Assembly: GCF_032854445.1 (NCBI RefSeq) | Contig: NC_088296.1 | Span: forward strand, 15,179,485 to 15,243,484 | Direction: 5' to 3' | Source of the DNA: Liolophura sinensis | Taxonomy: Eukaryota > Mollusca > Polyplacophora > Chitonida > Chitonidae | Length of the DNA stretch: 64,000 bases | In this document: positions 1 to 11,290 of the stretch, one piece after another | How the letters are laid out: each line of letters starts with the position of its first letter | Numbering within the stretch: the first letter of the stretch is position 1 | The notes under the pieces: model-generated | Told to the model about the DNA's origin: nothing | The model's input: only the letters and a program-made list of their open reading frames with translations | Databases searched by the model: none | Program-made: the position numbers and the translations under genes

Positions 1-750
1 GCGTGGACATGTTCCTTCCATTTGCTTGAAGATGGTTTGTCAGGGTGTTCTGAGTCCTGAATATGGTCTCTATACCAGTGTTTTGTTTTAATAACTGGGC
101 GATCTAATAACTCGTGTGACCTTTGTATGGAACTGTTATTTGGACACCAGGGCTTTCATCGAAGGCCCTGGGTTAGTGGTGGCGCCTATGAGTAGGTTTA
201 CCATGTCTGCCAGGTATCCAATTAGGTTAGTAAATACATTTTGCAGGTGGTTGGTTTCTGATGCTAAGTCGGTTGAGCATATAGAGGTGGCTCTTTTGGC
301 TAGAGCAGTTATGGTGGCGGCTTTAGTTTCTGGAGACTGGTTAGATTTGTAGTGGATATATAGGTCGGAATGGGTAGGCTTGCCATATACTGTAGTTGTG
401 AGTTGGTCATCTGTCTTAATAAGGAAATCAAGGAGAGGGATTTGTTGGTCTTTCTCGGTGTTCGTGGTAAATTTGATGCGCTGATAGTAGGTATTTTTGC
501 GGGTTGTCATTTGGGTGAAGTGCTACAAAGGTGTCCACTTTTCGGTGCCAGCAGACTGGGCGTATGTGCGAGCTAACTAATGCTGACTGCTCAAGTCCTG
601 TAAGATAGATATCGGGGACAATAGGAAATAGTGGGGAGCTTATAGACGGGCCATGTATCTGTTCATACAGTGGGTCAATTGTGTGCGTCATAACTAAGAA
701 GTTGTTATCCATAAGAAATCCATCGTGTCTTAGCCCCACTCTCAACTTTT
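1..750 (-). mobile_element. Penelope-like retroelement (PLE) fossil, reverse-transcriptase part
   Basis: The minus strand encodes pieces that read like the palm-to-thumb half of a Penelope-type reverse transcriptase: YEQIHG and PIVPDIY blocks, a stretch where the family has its YVDD box, then VYGKPTHSD and RATSICS with E..HL, and at the window edge IAQLLKQ followed by NTLTNHL. These blocks and their order are typical of PLEs as I know them. The copy is broken, with more than one frame in use, and is cut at its upstream end near 750; it continues past the left edge, so the endonuclease part is not seen. It looks old. Confidence 0.75.
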
Positions 751-2248
751 AAATGCCACTGAAAAAAGTCACATTTGCAACAACTATTGCAGTGCACTAA
801 CGGTAAATAAAGACATATAAAGACGCATGTCAAAGTCCTCATAATCCACATCAATCATAAACACATATGTTTTCTCTGACAAACTTTGTACCCGTGTGAC
901 AGGCATATTATTACGTATATCCATCTAAATTTAGTTTTGTATCGGTAACGGGAAGAACATTTCCATATCAGTCTATGCAGGTGTTATCGAAATGCTCGTA
1001 CATTGTAGGTGAACTAACCAGACTTACCGCTGTACGTGTCCGTATACAGATAACTGGCTGGGGTCCAGTACTCTCGATTACATTTAAAACATTCGTTTTA
1101 ACAGGAGGCAACTGGGCTTTGACCCATGGATCATGAGTTCGAATCCACATCTGGCTAGCTGGGGCGCTGTTTTCCCGAGGAAGTCTACCCGGCGCCGTTA
1201 TTAAGCGAAAAATTCTTTACTATGATGCTTAACAACAATGACATAAGTAAATAAAAATCATACAATCGGAACTTCATTAAGGTTCGCAATATAGTTTGTT
1301 TCATTTATTAAACCTGTCGCCTATATTCATTTAGCACTATTGAAAATAAACCGTAAATGATACCCAACAAGACATGCTCTGCACATCAATTTGTTACATT
1401 TGCATATTATTGTAAAGTCATGGCAGTTATAGTACTATATTTCTTATTCTACCAGCTTGCTTTCGACAACGAGAGCTTATCGCCTCGGGTAACGTCATAA
1501 TTATTAAAAACCAAGTGAACAATGGACGTGGCGAATTTTTTTTTGTTTTAGCACAGGTGAGCCACATGGATACACTAACATAAATATAGTTTTTTTGACC
1601 TACACAAGTTAAATTTGTACATATTATACAAAATTTAAAACGTAGCAACTCTAAAATGTATAATAATACTATAGGTTATACACTACACGCTAGGCATACG
1701 TCGGGTATAAGTATCAGTAAAATTACACTGCAAACATGGCAAGAAAAGATACAGTGGGATATTCATTACACATTATAAAAACAAAATGCATGTAACGAAA
1801 TATTTCAAGTACTCGAAGAAAAATCTCTTCCTCAGTCGCTGTACAGTGTACACTCCACTGACATTTTTTTTACATGTCATACTCTAAATTGCATTTACTT
1901 GTCATAATTTTACACACACGTATGTACAGTGTTTGGATGCAAATAAATAAGTGACATTCTGCAGTAGAAAAAAAAGATAACATAATAAAATTAGAAATAA
2001 TAATAAAATAAAGTAATTTTTCTTTCTAGAAGATAAAGGAACGTGTTATTAAAAGAAGTCTTTTTGTATTTTGACAATACATTCCCGTGTCTTTACTACC
2101 TTCATAAATTGTCCTGGCGTAGTTTCTCGACTGGTTCCTGAATGTTTCATATCATGTTACTATCGTTCACATAAGCATAATCGTTTTCCGTAAACTGTTC
2201 AGAATTGCCGTTGGCATAATTTGCACGATATTGAGTGTTTGCAACAGG
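751..2248. other. AT-rich spacer, 3' flank of the LRR gene
   Basis: No gene seen. It probably includes the 3' UTR of the minus-strand LRR gene just upstream of 2249, but I could not fix a polyadenylation signal. A tRNA B-box-like word (gagttcgaatcc) lies near 1135 without a convincing A box, perhaps a SINE scrap. Confidence 0.4.
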
Positions 2249-5122
2249 TTAATGCGTTGGCTGTTCAGGATTTGCTTCAAAACACACTTTTGCACCGCAT
2301 CGCTTTATCAACATGCAAAGCAACAGTGCAAACAATGCGACCGCACACACTGCAAGACAGCCAGCAAGGGCAATGATCATCAGTTGTGTATTGCGTCTGT
2401 TGCCTGTGACATCGGCACAGGAGGGGTCTGTATTGCGTCTGTTGCCTGTGACAACGACACAGGAGGGGTCTGATAAAGATTCCGGTGTGTTTTCCACGAC
2501 TATGCAGACATTGTAGGTACGACCCTCTAACAACTCGTCCATAACGACGGACCTCCGGTCAGGGTGAATCAGTATCTCTGTGTCAATTTTAGAGTCCTGT
2601 GTGTCACGGTAGGTCAGCTTCATTCCCCGAACCCCTCCTGGTCCCTGTGTAGTCCAGCGAATTTCAATCTTTTCGTTATTCGTACTCCAAGTCAGATTAT
2701 AGATCTCCAAGGCGATGTCTTCGTCACAAAATGTATGTGTTTCAGCGGACGAAGGTGGGAAGGATGTTTTGCCCAGAAAACAAGACTCCATAGAATAACA
2801 CTGTAAAAGGAACATACTGGCTTTTGGGGGCGTTTGACATCGGACCTTGTCAAACTTCATAGAGACCTGTTCAGCCCTCATCCACGCTAAACTGCAGTTG
2901 CAGCTGAGTGGATTCCCGGCCAGGTAAACCTCAGCGAGAGGGCTCGATGTGATGATTTCTTTCAAATTGTCAATTTCACGAAACTGGTTTAAACGGATAT
3001 CTATAGTGCGAAGTGAAGTACGTGGTCCTCCGAGTATATCGGGTGACAAGGAATAGAGCTTATTTCCCATCAAGAAAAGACTCTTCAGAGTTATGGTCAG
3101 ACTTTTGTAGACGGGGATTAAAAACGGCAGTGCTGTTAGCTGATTGTAACTGAGGTCAAGAGTAGTGACGCGACCAAGGCAAGCATTTGGGGAAATGTTG
3201 GTAATAACGTTGTGAGAAAAGTTCAAAGTGATCACCTGGAAAGTTGTACAAGGGGTTGATATTGAAGGATCCATCAAGGGGAACTCTGTAACGTTTGAAA
3301 ACCTGTTGTGTGAAAGATCCAAAATGGTGCATTCCTTTAAACGTGATGTTTTCAAGGAACGTCTGATTGAATTATGGGCCAGGCTTAAATGTCGGAAGTA
3401 GACGAAGGTGGTGCCATTTCCAGATAACGTAACTTTCTCTATCTGGTTGTTGTCTGCGTGAAGCTCTATACTGATAGACCGCACTGGAGAAAACAATATG
3501 TTAATCTCTGGAAGATAGTTATAGGATATGTTCAAAGTCATGTAAGAGATTGTAATACTCACTGGTCCACTGGCTGTTCCGAATGTCTTTAGACTGTTCT
3601 TCGAAAAATCGGTCTCCTTTGCAGACAACATTTTGCGAATTTCAGTTGTCTCGTCTAGGGAGCAGTTGCGTAAATGTAGTATATTCATCAGGCCGAGCAG
3701 TTCTGTGATGTTATCTGACAGGGAGGGTAGTGGCATATCGGACAGCAAAAGCTCACGAAGACTTCTCAGTTTCGGTAGCTGCCCCACTAACCTCTTCGCG
3801 GCAGTGGATGACAGTTGATTACCAGACAAGTCCAGATGGTAAAGCGCTGAATCCAAATCTGTGAAGATATCTGGTGGAATCTCCTTGATGTGATTGTGTT
3901 GTAGCATAAGGTACTTTACCTTGGGGGAGTTGGCCAGAAATCTCTCCGGTATTTCGTCGATCTTGTTCTGACTGAGATCCAATGTATTAAGCACCTTTAA
4001 TTCACTGAAAGCTCCCAGCGGTAGAGATTTGATACCGTTGTTTCTAAGTTTCAGGGAGAGAACTGAAGGAGAGTTCCTTAAGAGACCGCTGATGAAGGAT
4101 TCGTACTTGGAGCTATCTATAGCCTGTGGGCTGTTTCTTTTTCTGTTAACGTGCAAATATTGAAGATTTAATCCTGATACGACATCAAAGTTAAAGGTTT
4201 TTAACTGGTTATCTGACAACCATATGAACCGAATACTAGGAGCTGAGTTAAACAGATTCAGAGGTATATCTCTCAACTTGTTTGCACTGAGGCCTAGCTG
4301 ATATAAACTGGTAGTTTTGGAGAATATCAAAGGTGGAAGAGATGATAACCGATTGTTTGTAACATAAAAATATTTCAGATTAACAGTGTGGTCAAAAATA
4401 TTACCCGGAAGTGCCTCCAAGTCGTTGTTTTCAAGACGTACACTTTCTAGCTTCGTGGATGTATCAAAGATTCTCAGAGGCAGGCTGACTATGCTGTTAT
4501 TTTGCAAAAATATCGTCTGCAGAAACACGAGACCTTGAAACGAAAAATCTGAGAGTTGAGCAATGTTGTTGAATCTTAGGTCTAATGTGCTTAATTTGTC
4601 AAGACCTCTGAAACATCCGGGCTCGACATTTGTAATTTTGTTCCCGGCAAGGCTTAAATATGTTAAATCCTTGAGGCTTTCAAAATCTTCAGTGTGGATA
4701 TCAGTGATCTGGTTGTACGTTAAGTCGAGTCTAGTCAACCTTGTCAGGTTAGCAATCGCACATTTTGGGATTAAGCTGAGCGTAGTTCTGTAAACGAGCA
4801 ACTCGACGAGCTTCGCTTCCAGTCCAACAAAATCCTCGCAACCATACGTTGTGATTTGGACATAGTTAATGCTTAACACAGTGGCACTCACATTCAAGAA
4901 GGAGCCCTCTTCGATTGAACAAGTCCGCTTGTTTGACAATATTAGACGTCGAAAGTTGACGGGCGAGTCCAAAAATCGAGGAATCGTTCTACTGAACTGT
5001 GTACAGACAATGTCCGTGCCATTTGCCGGTCTACAGGAGCATTTGGGATGAACTGGACACAAAGAATTGCAGTAAGTGGTGAATACGGCTAGAACCGTGA
5101 GAACAGCGTTCACTGTCCCCAT
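2249..5122 (-). CDS. LRR and fibronectin-III single-pass membrane protein
   Basis: An intact 957-residue reading frame without introns. Order: a signal peptide (about 1-20, MGTVNAVLTVLAVFTTYCNS); an LRRNT-type Cys cap (C-P-V-H-P-K-C-S-C, about 22-40); roughly 20 or more leucine-rich repeats (about 55-730) with LxxLxLxxNxI/L spacing; an LRRCT cap (NPLSCNCSLAWM, about 737-782); one fibronectin-III-like domain (about 803-892, with W and Y.V core residues); a stalk; a membrane span (about 916-939); and a Cys-containing tail of only about 18 residues. There is no TIR or kinase domain, so it is not a Toll receptor. This build is seen in animal adhesion and receptor-like proteins (chaoptin-, ALS- or LRFN-like); I do not assign an orthologue. 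The stalk carries a duplicated 14-residue unit. The start is chosen because it is followed at once by a signal peptide. An extracellular binding or adhesion role is inference. Confidence 0.93.
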   Translation of the reverse strand: MGTVNAVLTVLAVFTTYCNSLCPVHPKCSCRPANGTDIVCTQFSRTIPRFLDSPVNFRRLILSNKRTCSIEEGSFLNVSATVLSINYVQITTYGCEDFVGLEAKLVELLVYRTTLSLIPKCAIANLTRLTRLDLTYNQITDIHTEDFESLKDLTYLSLAGNKITNVEPGCFRGLDKLSTLDLRFNNIAQLSDFSFQGLVFLQTIFLQNNSIVSLPLRIFDTSTKLESVRLENNDLEALPGNIFDHTVNLKYFYVTNNRLSSLPPLIFSKTTSLYQLGLSANKLRDIPLNLFNSAPSIRFIWLSDNQLKTFNFDVVSGLNLQYLHVNRKRNSPQAIDSSKYESFISGLLRNSPSVLSLKLRNNGIKSLPLGAFSELKVLNTLDLSQNKIDEIPERFLANSPKVKYLMLQHNHIKEIPPDIFTDLDSALYHLDLSGNQLSSTAAKRLVGQLPKLRSLRELLLSDMPLPSLSDNITELLGLMNILHLRNCSLDETTEIRKMLSAKETDFSKNSLKTFGTASGPVSITISYMTLNISYNYLPEINILFSPVRSISIELHADNNQIEKVTLSGNGTTFVYFRHLSLAHNSIRRSLKTSRLKECTILDLSHNRFSNVTEFPLMDPSISTPCTTFQVITLNFSHNVITNISPNACLGRVTTLDLSYNQLTALPFLIPVYKSLTITLKSLFLMGNKLYSLSPDILGGPRTSLRTIDIRLNQFREIDNLKEIITSSPLAEVYLAGNPLSCNCSLAWMRAEQVSMKFDKVRCQTPPKASMFLLQCYSMESCFLGKTSFPPSSAETHTFCDEDIALEIYNLTWSTNNEKIEIRWTTQGPGGVRGMKLTYRDTQDSKIDTEILIHPDRRSVVMDELLEGRTYNVCIVVENTPESLSDPSCVVVTGNRRNTDPSCADVTGNRRNTQLMIIALAGCLAVCAVALFALLLCMLIKRCGAKVCFEANPEQPTH
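2387..2470 (-). repeat. 42-base in-frame tandem duplication in the LRR gene stalk
   Basis: Two adjacent 42-base units (2387-2428 and 2429-2470) encode near-identical 14-residue segments DPSC..VTGNRRNT between the FN3 domain and the membrane span. The duplication keeps frame and looks recent. Confidence 0.9.
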
Positions 5123-5158
5123 CGTGCTTCACTCTACATTGACTACCTGTGGACATGC

Positions 5159-5166
5159 CTTATAAA
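5159..5166 (-). promoter_or_regulatory. TATA-like box upstream of the LRR gene
   Basis: The minus strand reads TTTATAAG about 37 bases before the start codon at 5122. If used, transcription would start about 30 bases on, giving a very short leader. Seen motif, inferred role. Confidence 0.35.
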
Positions 5167-5209
5167 CAGTACAGCGTGGCCTATGTTCATTACCCACTTT
5201 AGTTCTTGA

Positions 5210-5328
5210 GGGGCGGAACCACAGCAGATTGCGTGAAAAATGTATCCTAGCATTTGACGTGATCATTGCAGTCTTTAACGTGACATGCTAGGACACAATT
5301 ATCACTCGATTTGCTGTGGCACCGCCCC
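5210..5328. mobile_element. Foldback/MITE-like element, 119 bp
   Basis: Imperfect terminal inverted repeats of about 45 bases: the left arm begins ggggcggaaccacagcag and the right arm ends ctgtggcaccgcccc, with matching atcctagcat and atgctagga inner parts. No coding capacity. It sits 90 bp upstream of the LRR gene start. Confidence 0.75.
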
Positions 5329-5334
5329 TTCACA

Positions 5335-6056
5335 TTCCCTAAATGTCGCCTAATACGAGTGTTCCGGGCATTGGACTCTCTTTGTTACGTTGTCTAGTCA
5401 GCATTCCTTTCAACAAAATTGGAATAAAAGATTAACGTCTGGAGAATGTGTACTGGGCCATCTGACGTGTCAGACCCCCCTTAACAAAAACTGACAGATC
5501 ATGTCTCAGGATAATAGCCTACCAAATATCTCAAAAGTAAACTGAGTCTTGTTCTCTTTCATAACCATAGTATGCGTTGTCACCGCGATCCGTAAAGCTG
5601 CGGATGTATAGAAAATATTATCTCTTTTTCCCAGCCATTCCATTGGTCAATGAGCCTCAGTCACGTGAAAACTGACATACAAACAGGACTTCACAGTGCA
5701 CAACAAGAAACCGTGTCAAAGTATAGTCAATACTATTTTATTTATAAAGTAGATTTATATACAAAAAATGATTTTTCAGCCTTATCACGAAAAATGTATT
5801 ATTATGGTAATAACTGGAATTGTACTAACCGGGGACTCCGAGAATGATAAATCCAATGTATTAATAGATTGTAGTCATAAGTGTCAGGCGCGTAGTGCGA
5901 TGTTTTATTCACCTTGTGTCGAAGTGAACACCCAAATTAATTTGCATATTGACCTTAAGGTTATGTTCTCATAAACTACTAGTGAAGGTTTGAAGTTATT
6001 TCCGCAATAGATGTACCTCATTATATCATGAGCGATTTAGATTTTTTTATTTGAAT
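5335..6056. other. Spacer, nothing recognised
   Basis: AT-rich sequence with only short chance frames. I see no splice-bounded exon or repeat. Confidence 0.4.
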
Positions 6057-6304
6057 AGGGGGACCCCCTGGCTCAGTTGGTTAGCACTGCGTAATGACCC
6101 AGGAGTCTCTCACCAATGCGGTCGCTGTGAGTTCAAGTCTAGTTCATGCTGGCTTCCTCTCCGGTCGTAAGTGGGAAGGTATGTAGCAGCCTGCGGATTG
6201 TCGTGGGGTACCCTCGGGCTCTGCCCGGTGTCCTCCCACCACAATGCCGGCCGCCGGCATATATTCTTGAGCACGGCGTAGAATACCAATCAAATAAATA
6301 AATC
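6057..6304 (+). mobile_element. SINE-1, full-length copy
   Basis: tRNA-derived head with A-box-like tggctcagttggttagc and B-box-like gtgagttcaagtc, a shared body (ctctccgg.cgtaagtgggaagg, then gggctctgcccgg) and tail (cggcgta.aa.accaatc, then aataaataaa). This is the most complete forward copy and serves as the reference for the family here. I do not assign a published name. Confidence 0.9.
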
Positions 6305-6980
6305 ATTTTAATAGGTTTGGTTATTTAAATGCCACTCCACTCATGTTATATTGGAAACTGGATTTTAAACATGGCGAATCTGAAGTAGAAACAAAACAAC
6401 AAGCACGGGATTTTTTTTTGTCATTTTCATATGTGAAAAAAATGTATCAATAGGGTACAGTTTTTTATGTACATTGGATTTTGAAAGTTTATATCTTCAG
6501 TTTGAGGTTCTTCGCCAATTTTCAGACATTTTTGGGGTTAATTAATAAATAAACAAAGACATATGGCGCGCATGTCCATACTTCTCATGTGTGACAGTCA
6601 TTAATTGCTTGGGAAAGGCAGACTGCTATGTAAAAAATTCTTTGCAGTCAAGCGTTGAACAATAGTGAAAAAAAGATTTATGCATTTGTTTGATTGGGTG
6701 TTTATGAAGTAGTCAAGGATATTTCACTAAATGGATGGAAGCCAGAATTATAGCGGGGGAATATCGGGCACAACCCTAGGGAAATTTTGTGTTAAACCTT
6801 TTCTGAAAAAAAAAAATAACCTACATGACACTCTACAGAATATAGTTTTTTATTTCTTGGATGGTTTAAAAAAGCGTTCAGAACGGATGATCTCTGTTGG
6901 GGACTGGTGGCATTAACGTTATGATAACGGTACAGTTATTGAAAAGTTTCGGTATCAAAAGTGTGATTGAGTGTATTTTA
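6305..6980. other. Spacer, nothing recognised
   Basis: AT-rich sequence between two SINE-1 copies with only short chance frames. Confidence 0.4.
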
Positions 6981-7233
6981 TTTATTGACTTGATTAGTGT
7001 TTTACACCGTTCTCAAGAATATTTGAATTATACGACCGTAGCCAACACTATGGTGGAAACCGGACACAGGAAACCCACGACCCTCCGCAGGTTGTTGCCA
7101 GACCGTTCCACGTACGGCCGGAGAGGAAAGAAGTGTGAACTGGACTGGAACTCAAAGCGACCGCATTGGTGAGAGGCTTCTGGGTCATTGGGCTGCACTA
7201 GCGAGCTAAACGAGCAGAGCCACGGAGGCGCCT
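6981..7233 (-). mobile_element. SINE-1, near full length, diverged
   Basis: Reads tail to head on the plus strand, from ttgattagtgttttacacc to gccacggaggcg. The tRNA-like head is present but mutated. Confidence 0.85.
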
Positions 7234-7983
7234 GACCGAGTGTAAGTTAATACAACTATGTTTACCTATTGGTAAAAAATTCTGTGTATCATTTGATCCC
7301 ATCTGCGAAATTAGTGAAACTTTTACTGTATTAGGTGAACAAGTTCACACAATCTATAAATGTTGCTTGTAAATGTGTAAAACTTTATATACAATTTTAA
7401 CAGTGATATCTTGTTTTGTACGGTAACGTTTCTTTCTGAATGTGAAATATCCTTACAAAAGAAAACACCGGACTTCCACGGATGATAGTCTCTTTCAGGG
7501 TTGACTAAAACGTGTGTTATTGTCCTTTTGTGCGCCTGTTTCACAAAACACATGTGAAATCCACAAAAAAAGTGCAGATATACATACGAAAACAAAGGGT
7601 CTCAACGTTCATTGTCCCTTATGTGCAATACACTGTGTCCCAGAATCAATGCACGTCAACACATATATTCATTCACAATCTTCATTCGACTGTTCTTTTT
7701 TTCGTCGTACTTCAGAATATTTTACCGATAACGAGGAAAACTGGCAGAGCTCTAGAGAAACCTATAGATATTGTAACTGGTTTTCGACCTCGGACCTTTC
7801 CAGATTTTTCGACAAAAACAGCTTTGTCGGCCCGTATAAATTTACATCTAATATCGCAGTTCTTTAGACGGAGGAGTTGCTTTTGTACAAATATAGGATA
7901 CATGTATACCGACATCACGTGAAAAATAAGAAGAGTGAGTTACTGCTCAGAGTTGAGCGTCGTAGATTAAAAATTTTCAATCA

Positions 7984-8255
7984 TTTGATTTATTGATTTA
8001 TTTGATTGGTGTTTTACGCCGTAATCAAGAATATTTCACCTATACGACGGCTGCCAGCATTATGGTGGGTGGAAACCGGGCACAGCCCGTGGGAAACCCA
8101 CAATCATCTGCAGGTTGCTGGTAGACCTTCCCACTTACGGCCGGAGAGGAAGCCAGCATGAGCTGGACTTGAACTCACAGCGACCTCATTGGCGAAAATC
8201 TCCTGAGTCATTACGTTGCGTTAGCGCGCTAATCAACTGAGCCACGGAGGCCTCT
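7984..8255 (-). mobile_element. SINE-1, full length
   Basis: Complete tail, body and tRNA-like head ending gagccacggaggcc. Confidence 0.9.
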
Positions 8256-8351
8256 CAGTCATATGACGACTAAAGGGTTCGTTCAGTCTACTGACACGTG
8301 TATAGCTGAACGCACAAGATGGAATTTACAACTTCATCTTTTAACATCCTA

Positions 8352-8402
8352 TATGTGACCACCTCCCGACGTGGACACTCTACCAACTGTGCTATCGGAG
8401 AG
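8352..8402 (-). mobile_element. SINE-2 head fragment
   Basis: The minus strand reads gatagcacagttggtagagt, an A-box region like that of the second SINE family. The rest is missing. Confidence 0.5.
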
Positions 8403-8415
8403 GGTGAAATTATTT

Positions 8416-8565
8416 TATTAATTCATTTGATTATTGTTTTGCGCTGTACTCAACAATATTTCACTTATACGACGGCTGCCAGCATTATGGTGGGAGGAAA
8501 CCGGGTAGAGCCCGTGGGAAACCCACGACCATCCGCAGGTTTGTGCCTGACCTTCCCACTTTCAG
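8416..8565 (-). mobile_element. SINE-1, head-truncated
   Basis: Tail and body only, stopping inside the gaccttcccact part of the body; no tRNA-like head. Confidence 0.85.
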
Positions 8566-8863
8566 CTGCTGAAATTAGAAAAAATAGAACAAGTGTACTG
8601 CTTAAGGGTCATAGTCATACATGGGTCAGTAATAATAATGAAGTCGAGACATCATTAAGTAAATGTAAATCGTTCCACTCTTGTTAGAGATCTCAGCATG
8701 TGGGGCGAATGGTTGTGAAACCGTTTACATTTACGTAGTGATGCCTCGTACATATGACCACTTTCCAGTCATCTCCACTGTTACAGTAACCTTCCTTTAT
8801 GCAGACTTGTACATGTATTAACCATGCTCTCAAACCCTGATGGATTAGGGATGTTCAAACTTA

Positions 8864-8925
8864 ACCCTTTAAGTTCTTAGGTGTGACTCGACCCAGGGTT
8901 GATCCTGGATCTACCGCTCCCGCAT
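8864..8925 (-). mobile_element. SINE-2 head fragment
   Basis: Contains gtgtgactcgacccagggtt and gatcctggatctaccg, shared with the SINE-2 copies at 26837 and 41645. Confidence 0.6.
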
Positions 8926-10480
8926 GCACAGAGAGGGGAGTCTTAATTCATCAAAACTAACAAAGATCATAAGATGTCAGCGATGTATATGCACTGACAT
9001 GATCGAAAGCAGGTATACAGGCATAACGACCGCAGGTGGAGTTAGGGGAGCTTTACATGGAGACGCAGAGGTCGCACGTGGGAAAAAGAGTAACCTTTAC
9101 AAACTGACAGGGATGTCACATACAACGCATACTATACAAATGCATAATTAAAAAACAAGTTAATTACACAGACAGACATGGGGGTCACATAGACTGACGG
9201 TGCCTGATATCACAGTTTAGAATCACTAAGCTATACATACGGAAAAACCCGCCATTAAAGCCACAGAAAAAACGCAAAAATTTCTCGTATTCCAAAATAT
9301 TGATTGCACAGACTATGATTTAAACAGGTTTCTGAAGTGACTTATTTAGCGTTACCTGTTGAGAGAGAGGCCGGTGAGTTTACTATTTCACACAGTTGTT
9401 GATATATTGAATGTTTGTAGTGGATAAGGCAAGTGGTGATGAAAGTAAATGGAGGGAGGGGGGCTGGCCAGGATTCCAATCTTCGCTTGTACGACCATTG
9501 TTCTTGCTCAGATTATGTTTTGTCTTCTCTGACACCTGTTTTTTTTTTGTTTTGCAAGGAAAGTGCGAGTCACAGCTGTCAACTTTTTGCACATGTTCAT
9601 TACCAAATCGCTCGGTCTACCGGCTGGAATATCAATTTTAACCCACCTGTGACCTACTTTTCGGTCATATTGACGCAGTAGGGACATTTTTTAAAAATAT
9701 TCTTTTCTAGAACCGCTGCTCCGATTACATTGAATTTGTCGGATGGCATATTTACAATATTTCTATATTCATCCTAGACACAAATAGAGTGTATAGGCAT
9801 TATATAACATGCACTTGTACATGTTCCAAAATATAGTAAATCGGCCTTTTGTCAAATTCCGATGCCATGTATATCCTGTATTTATTAAGATCGCTCAAAG
9901 ATTACGTACAGTACATATATAGTCCCTTCCACTCAACAGTTTTAAACTTTACAACGGTTTTAGTCTTCTGTTACGTGACCTACAAACATGGGAGAAAATT
10001 GCAAATTTTCGATTTGGGATGGCAATTTGCGACATAAGTACATCTTCCAGGGAAGAAACAAGATCAGATTCATGTTACATGCAATTCACTCGTTTGGAAA
10101 GTTTATTGTCTAATGTGGATTACGTCTATTTTTTTTGCTCATATTAAACAAACAAGTGGTCTTTTCAGAAGAGCATAGAACTAATAGATCTGAACTGTCT
10201 GTGGTGGAGAAAGTGGAAAGTTTTAGAACGTGGACGCGAAAAGCTGTATGTACAGACCGCTTGGAAGCCGTGCAACTGCATACAGTTCTAGTTCCTTTCA
10301 TTCCTCTGCTTCAGGCACCTCTCAGTTTGTACTGGAAAATGTCGAAGGACGGTAGGCTACGTGAATAATGTAGATTATAAGATTGAAGTAAATATTTATG
10401 TCTGACCCTTTTTACCTCAACACCCTACTGATGTTTAAAGAATCGTTTAGCATCTTTTGTTGAATGTACACTTGGTCAGT
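8926..10480. other. Spacer or intron of the minus-strand gene at 10.5 kb
   Basis: No firm exon. If the gene starting at 10597 continues leftward, its next exon may lie here, but I could not find a phase-1 acceptor followed by convincing coding sequence. The short frames on both strands around 10110-10370 and 9383-9681 have no homology that I recognise. Confidence 0.35.
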
Positions 10481-10488
10481 GTACTTAC

Positions 10489-10610
10489 CTACAACAGCAC
10501 CGATAACAGATGTTAGGGTGAACAGACACAGACACGCGATCACAGATGTCAGAGGTAGACCGGCGACAACGTCCAGACGTATCCTGTGTCTCGCCATCTT
10601 ATGGCGTAAA
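10489..10610 (-). CDS. First coding exon of an unidentified membrane protein gene
   Basis: The start codon at 10597 opens 36 codons with a charged N-terminus (MARHRIRLD) followed by a hydrophobic span of about 24 residues (LPLTSVIACLCL then FTLTSVIGAVV). It stops at a strong donor (gtag then gtaagt) in phase 1. A good acceptor (tatttcag) sits 13 bases before the ATG, so the leader is split by an intron. This is the pattern of an N-terminal signal anchor or first helix. I found no further exons with confidence; they should lie to the left. Function unknown. Confidence 0.6.
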
Positions 10611-11173
10611 CTGAAATAGTTGTCACATGATTATGAAATCATAAGTAATTAAACAGAAAGTAAAAAGTACAAATGAGTTCCAGAGAAAAGACAAGTGGAA
10701 AACGATGTACATGTAAAAAAAAACTATACGCATCTTTACTTATTAACCTAACTTCACCTATAATGCTATGTAGTTACGGACGTGTATTTATCTGTCCATC
10801 TCTCCGTGTAAGTCAGCAATTTTCAGAATCAAAAGTTGTGCAGAGATTTGGATGAAATTTTGTGCGCATTTTAAGCCTAGGGTAATGAGCAATCCGTTGG
10901 CTGGTGTGTGAGAATGGTAACTGTGTAATTCTTGGTAAGCATACTTAATGATTAGCTACAATACCCCAGCAATATTCCATCCTGATACCTTAAAAGATTT
11001 CAGAGGCAACTTAAAATTTAGGAACTGTAGCGTAAATCGTTCCCTGAAACGGTTAAACGCCACGTTAAAATTCTAATATGTAACTTTTACATATGTACAA
11101 TATTTCACTTTGCACATAAATGAAGCTAATATTAGGAAACACGTTCTAAATCAGCTGCCTATGGTGTACTGAC

Positions 11174-11290
11174 CTGTAAGCTTGTCTGGGTACCGCTTAT
11201 CCCCGATATCTGATGTGTCCTGTCCTCCCTCTTTGTGTAATATGTCGACAAACCGCTATGACTCTAACTTGTGTCTACAATTCATTTAAG
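11174..11290 (-). other. Probable 5' non-coding exon of the 10.5 kb gene
   Basis: A good donor (cttacag then gtcagt) ends at 11174 on the minus strand, 564 bp upstream of the acceptor at 10610. The start of the exon is a guess. The intron between holds only AT-rich sequence. Confidence 0.4.

Noticed and set aside
1120-1150. tRNA gene suggested by gagttcgaatcc
   Set aside because: No A box at the right distance and no acceptor-stem pairing seen.
7323-7595. Possible minus-strand exon (VNPERDYHPWKSG region) for the 10.5 kb gene
   Set aside because: The acceptor-like ttttag is present but no donor in a suitable place; likely chance.
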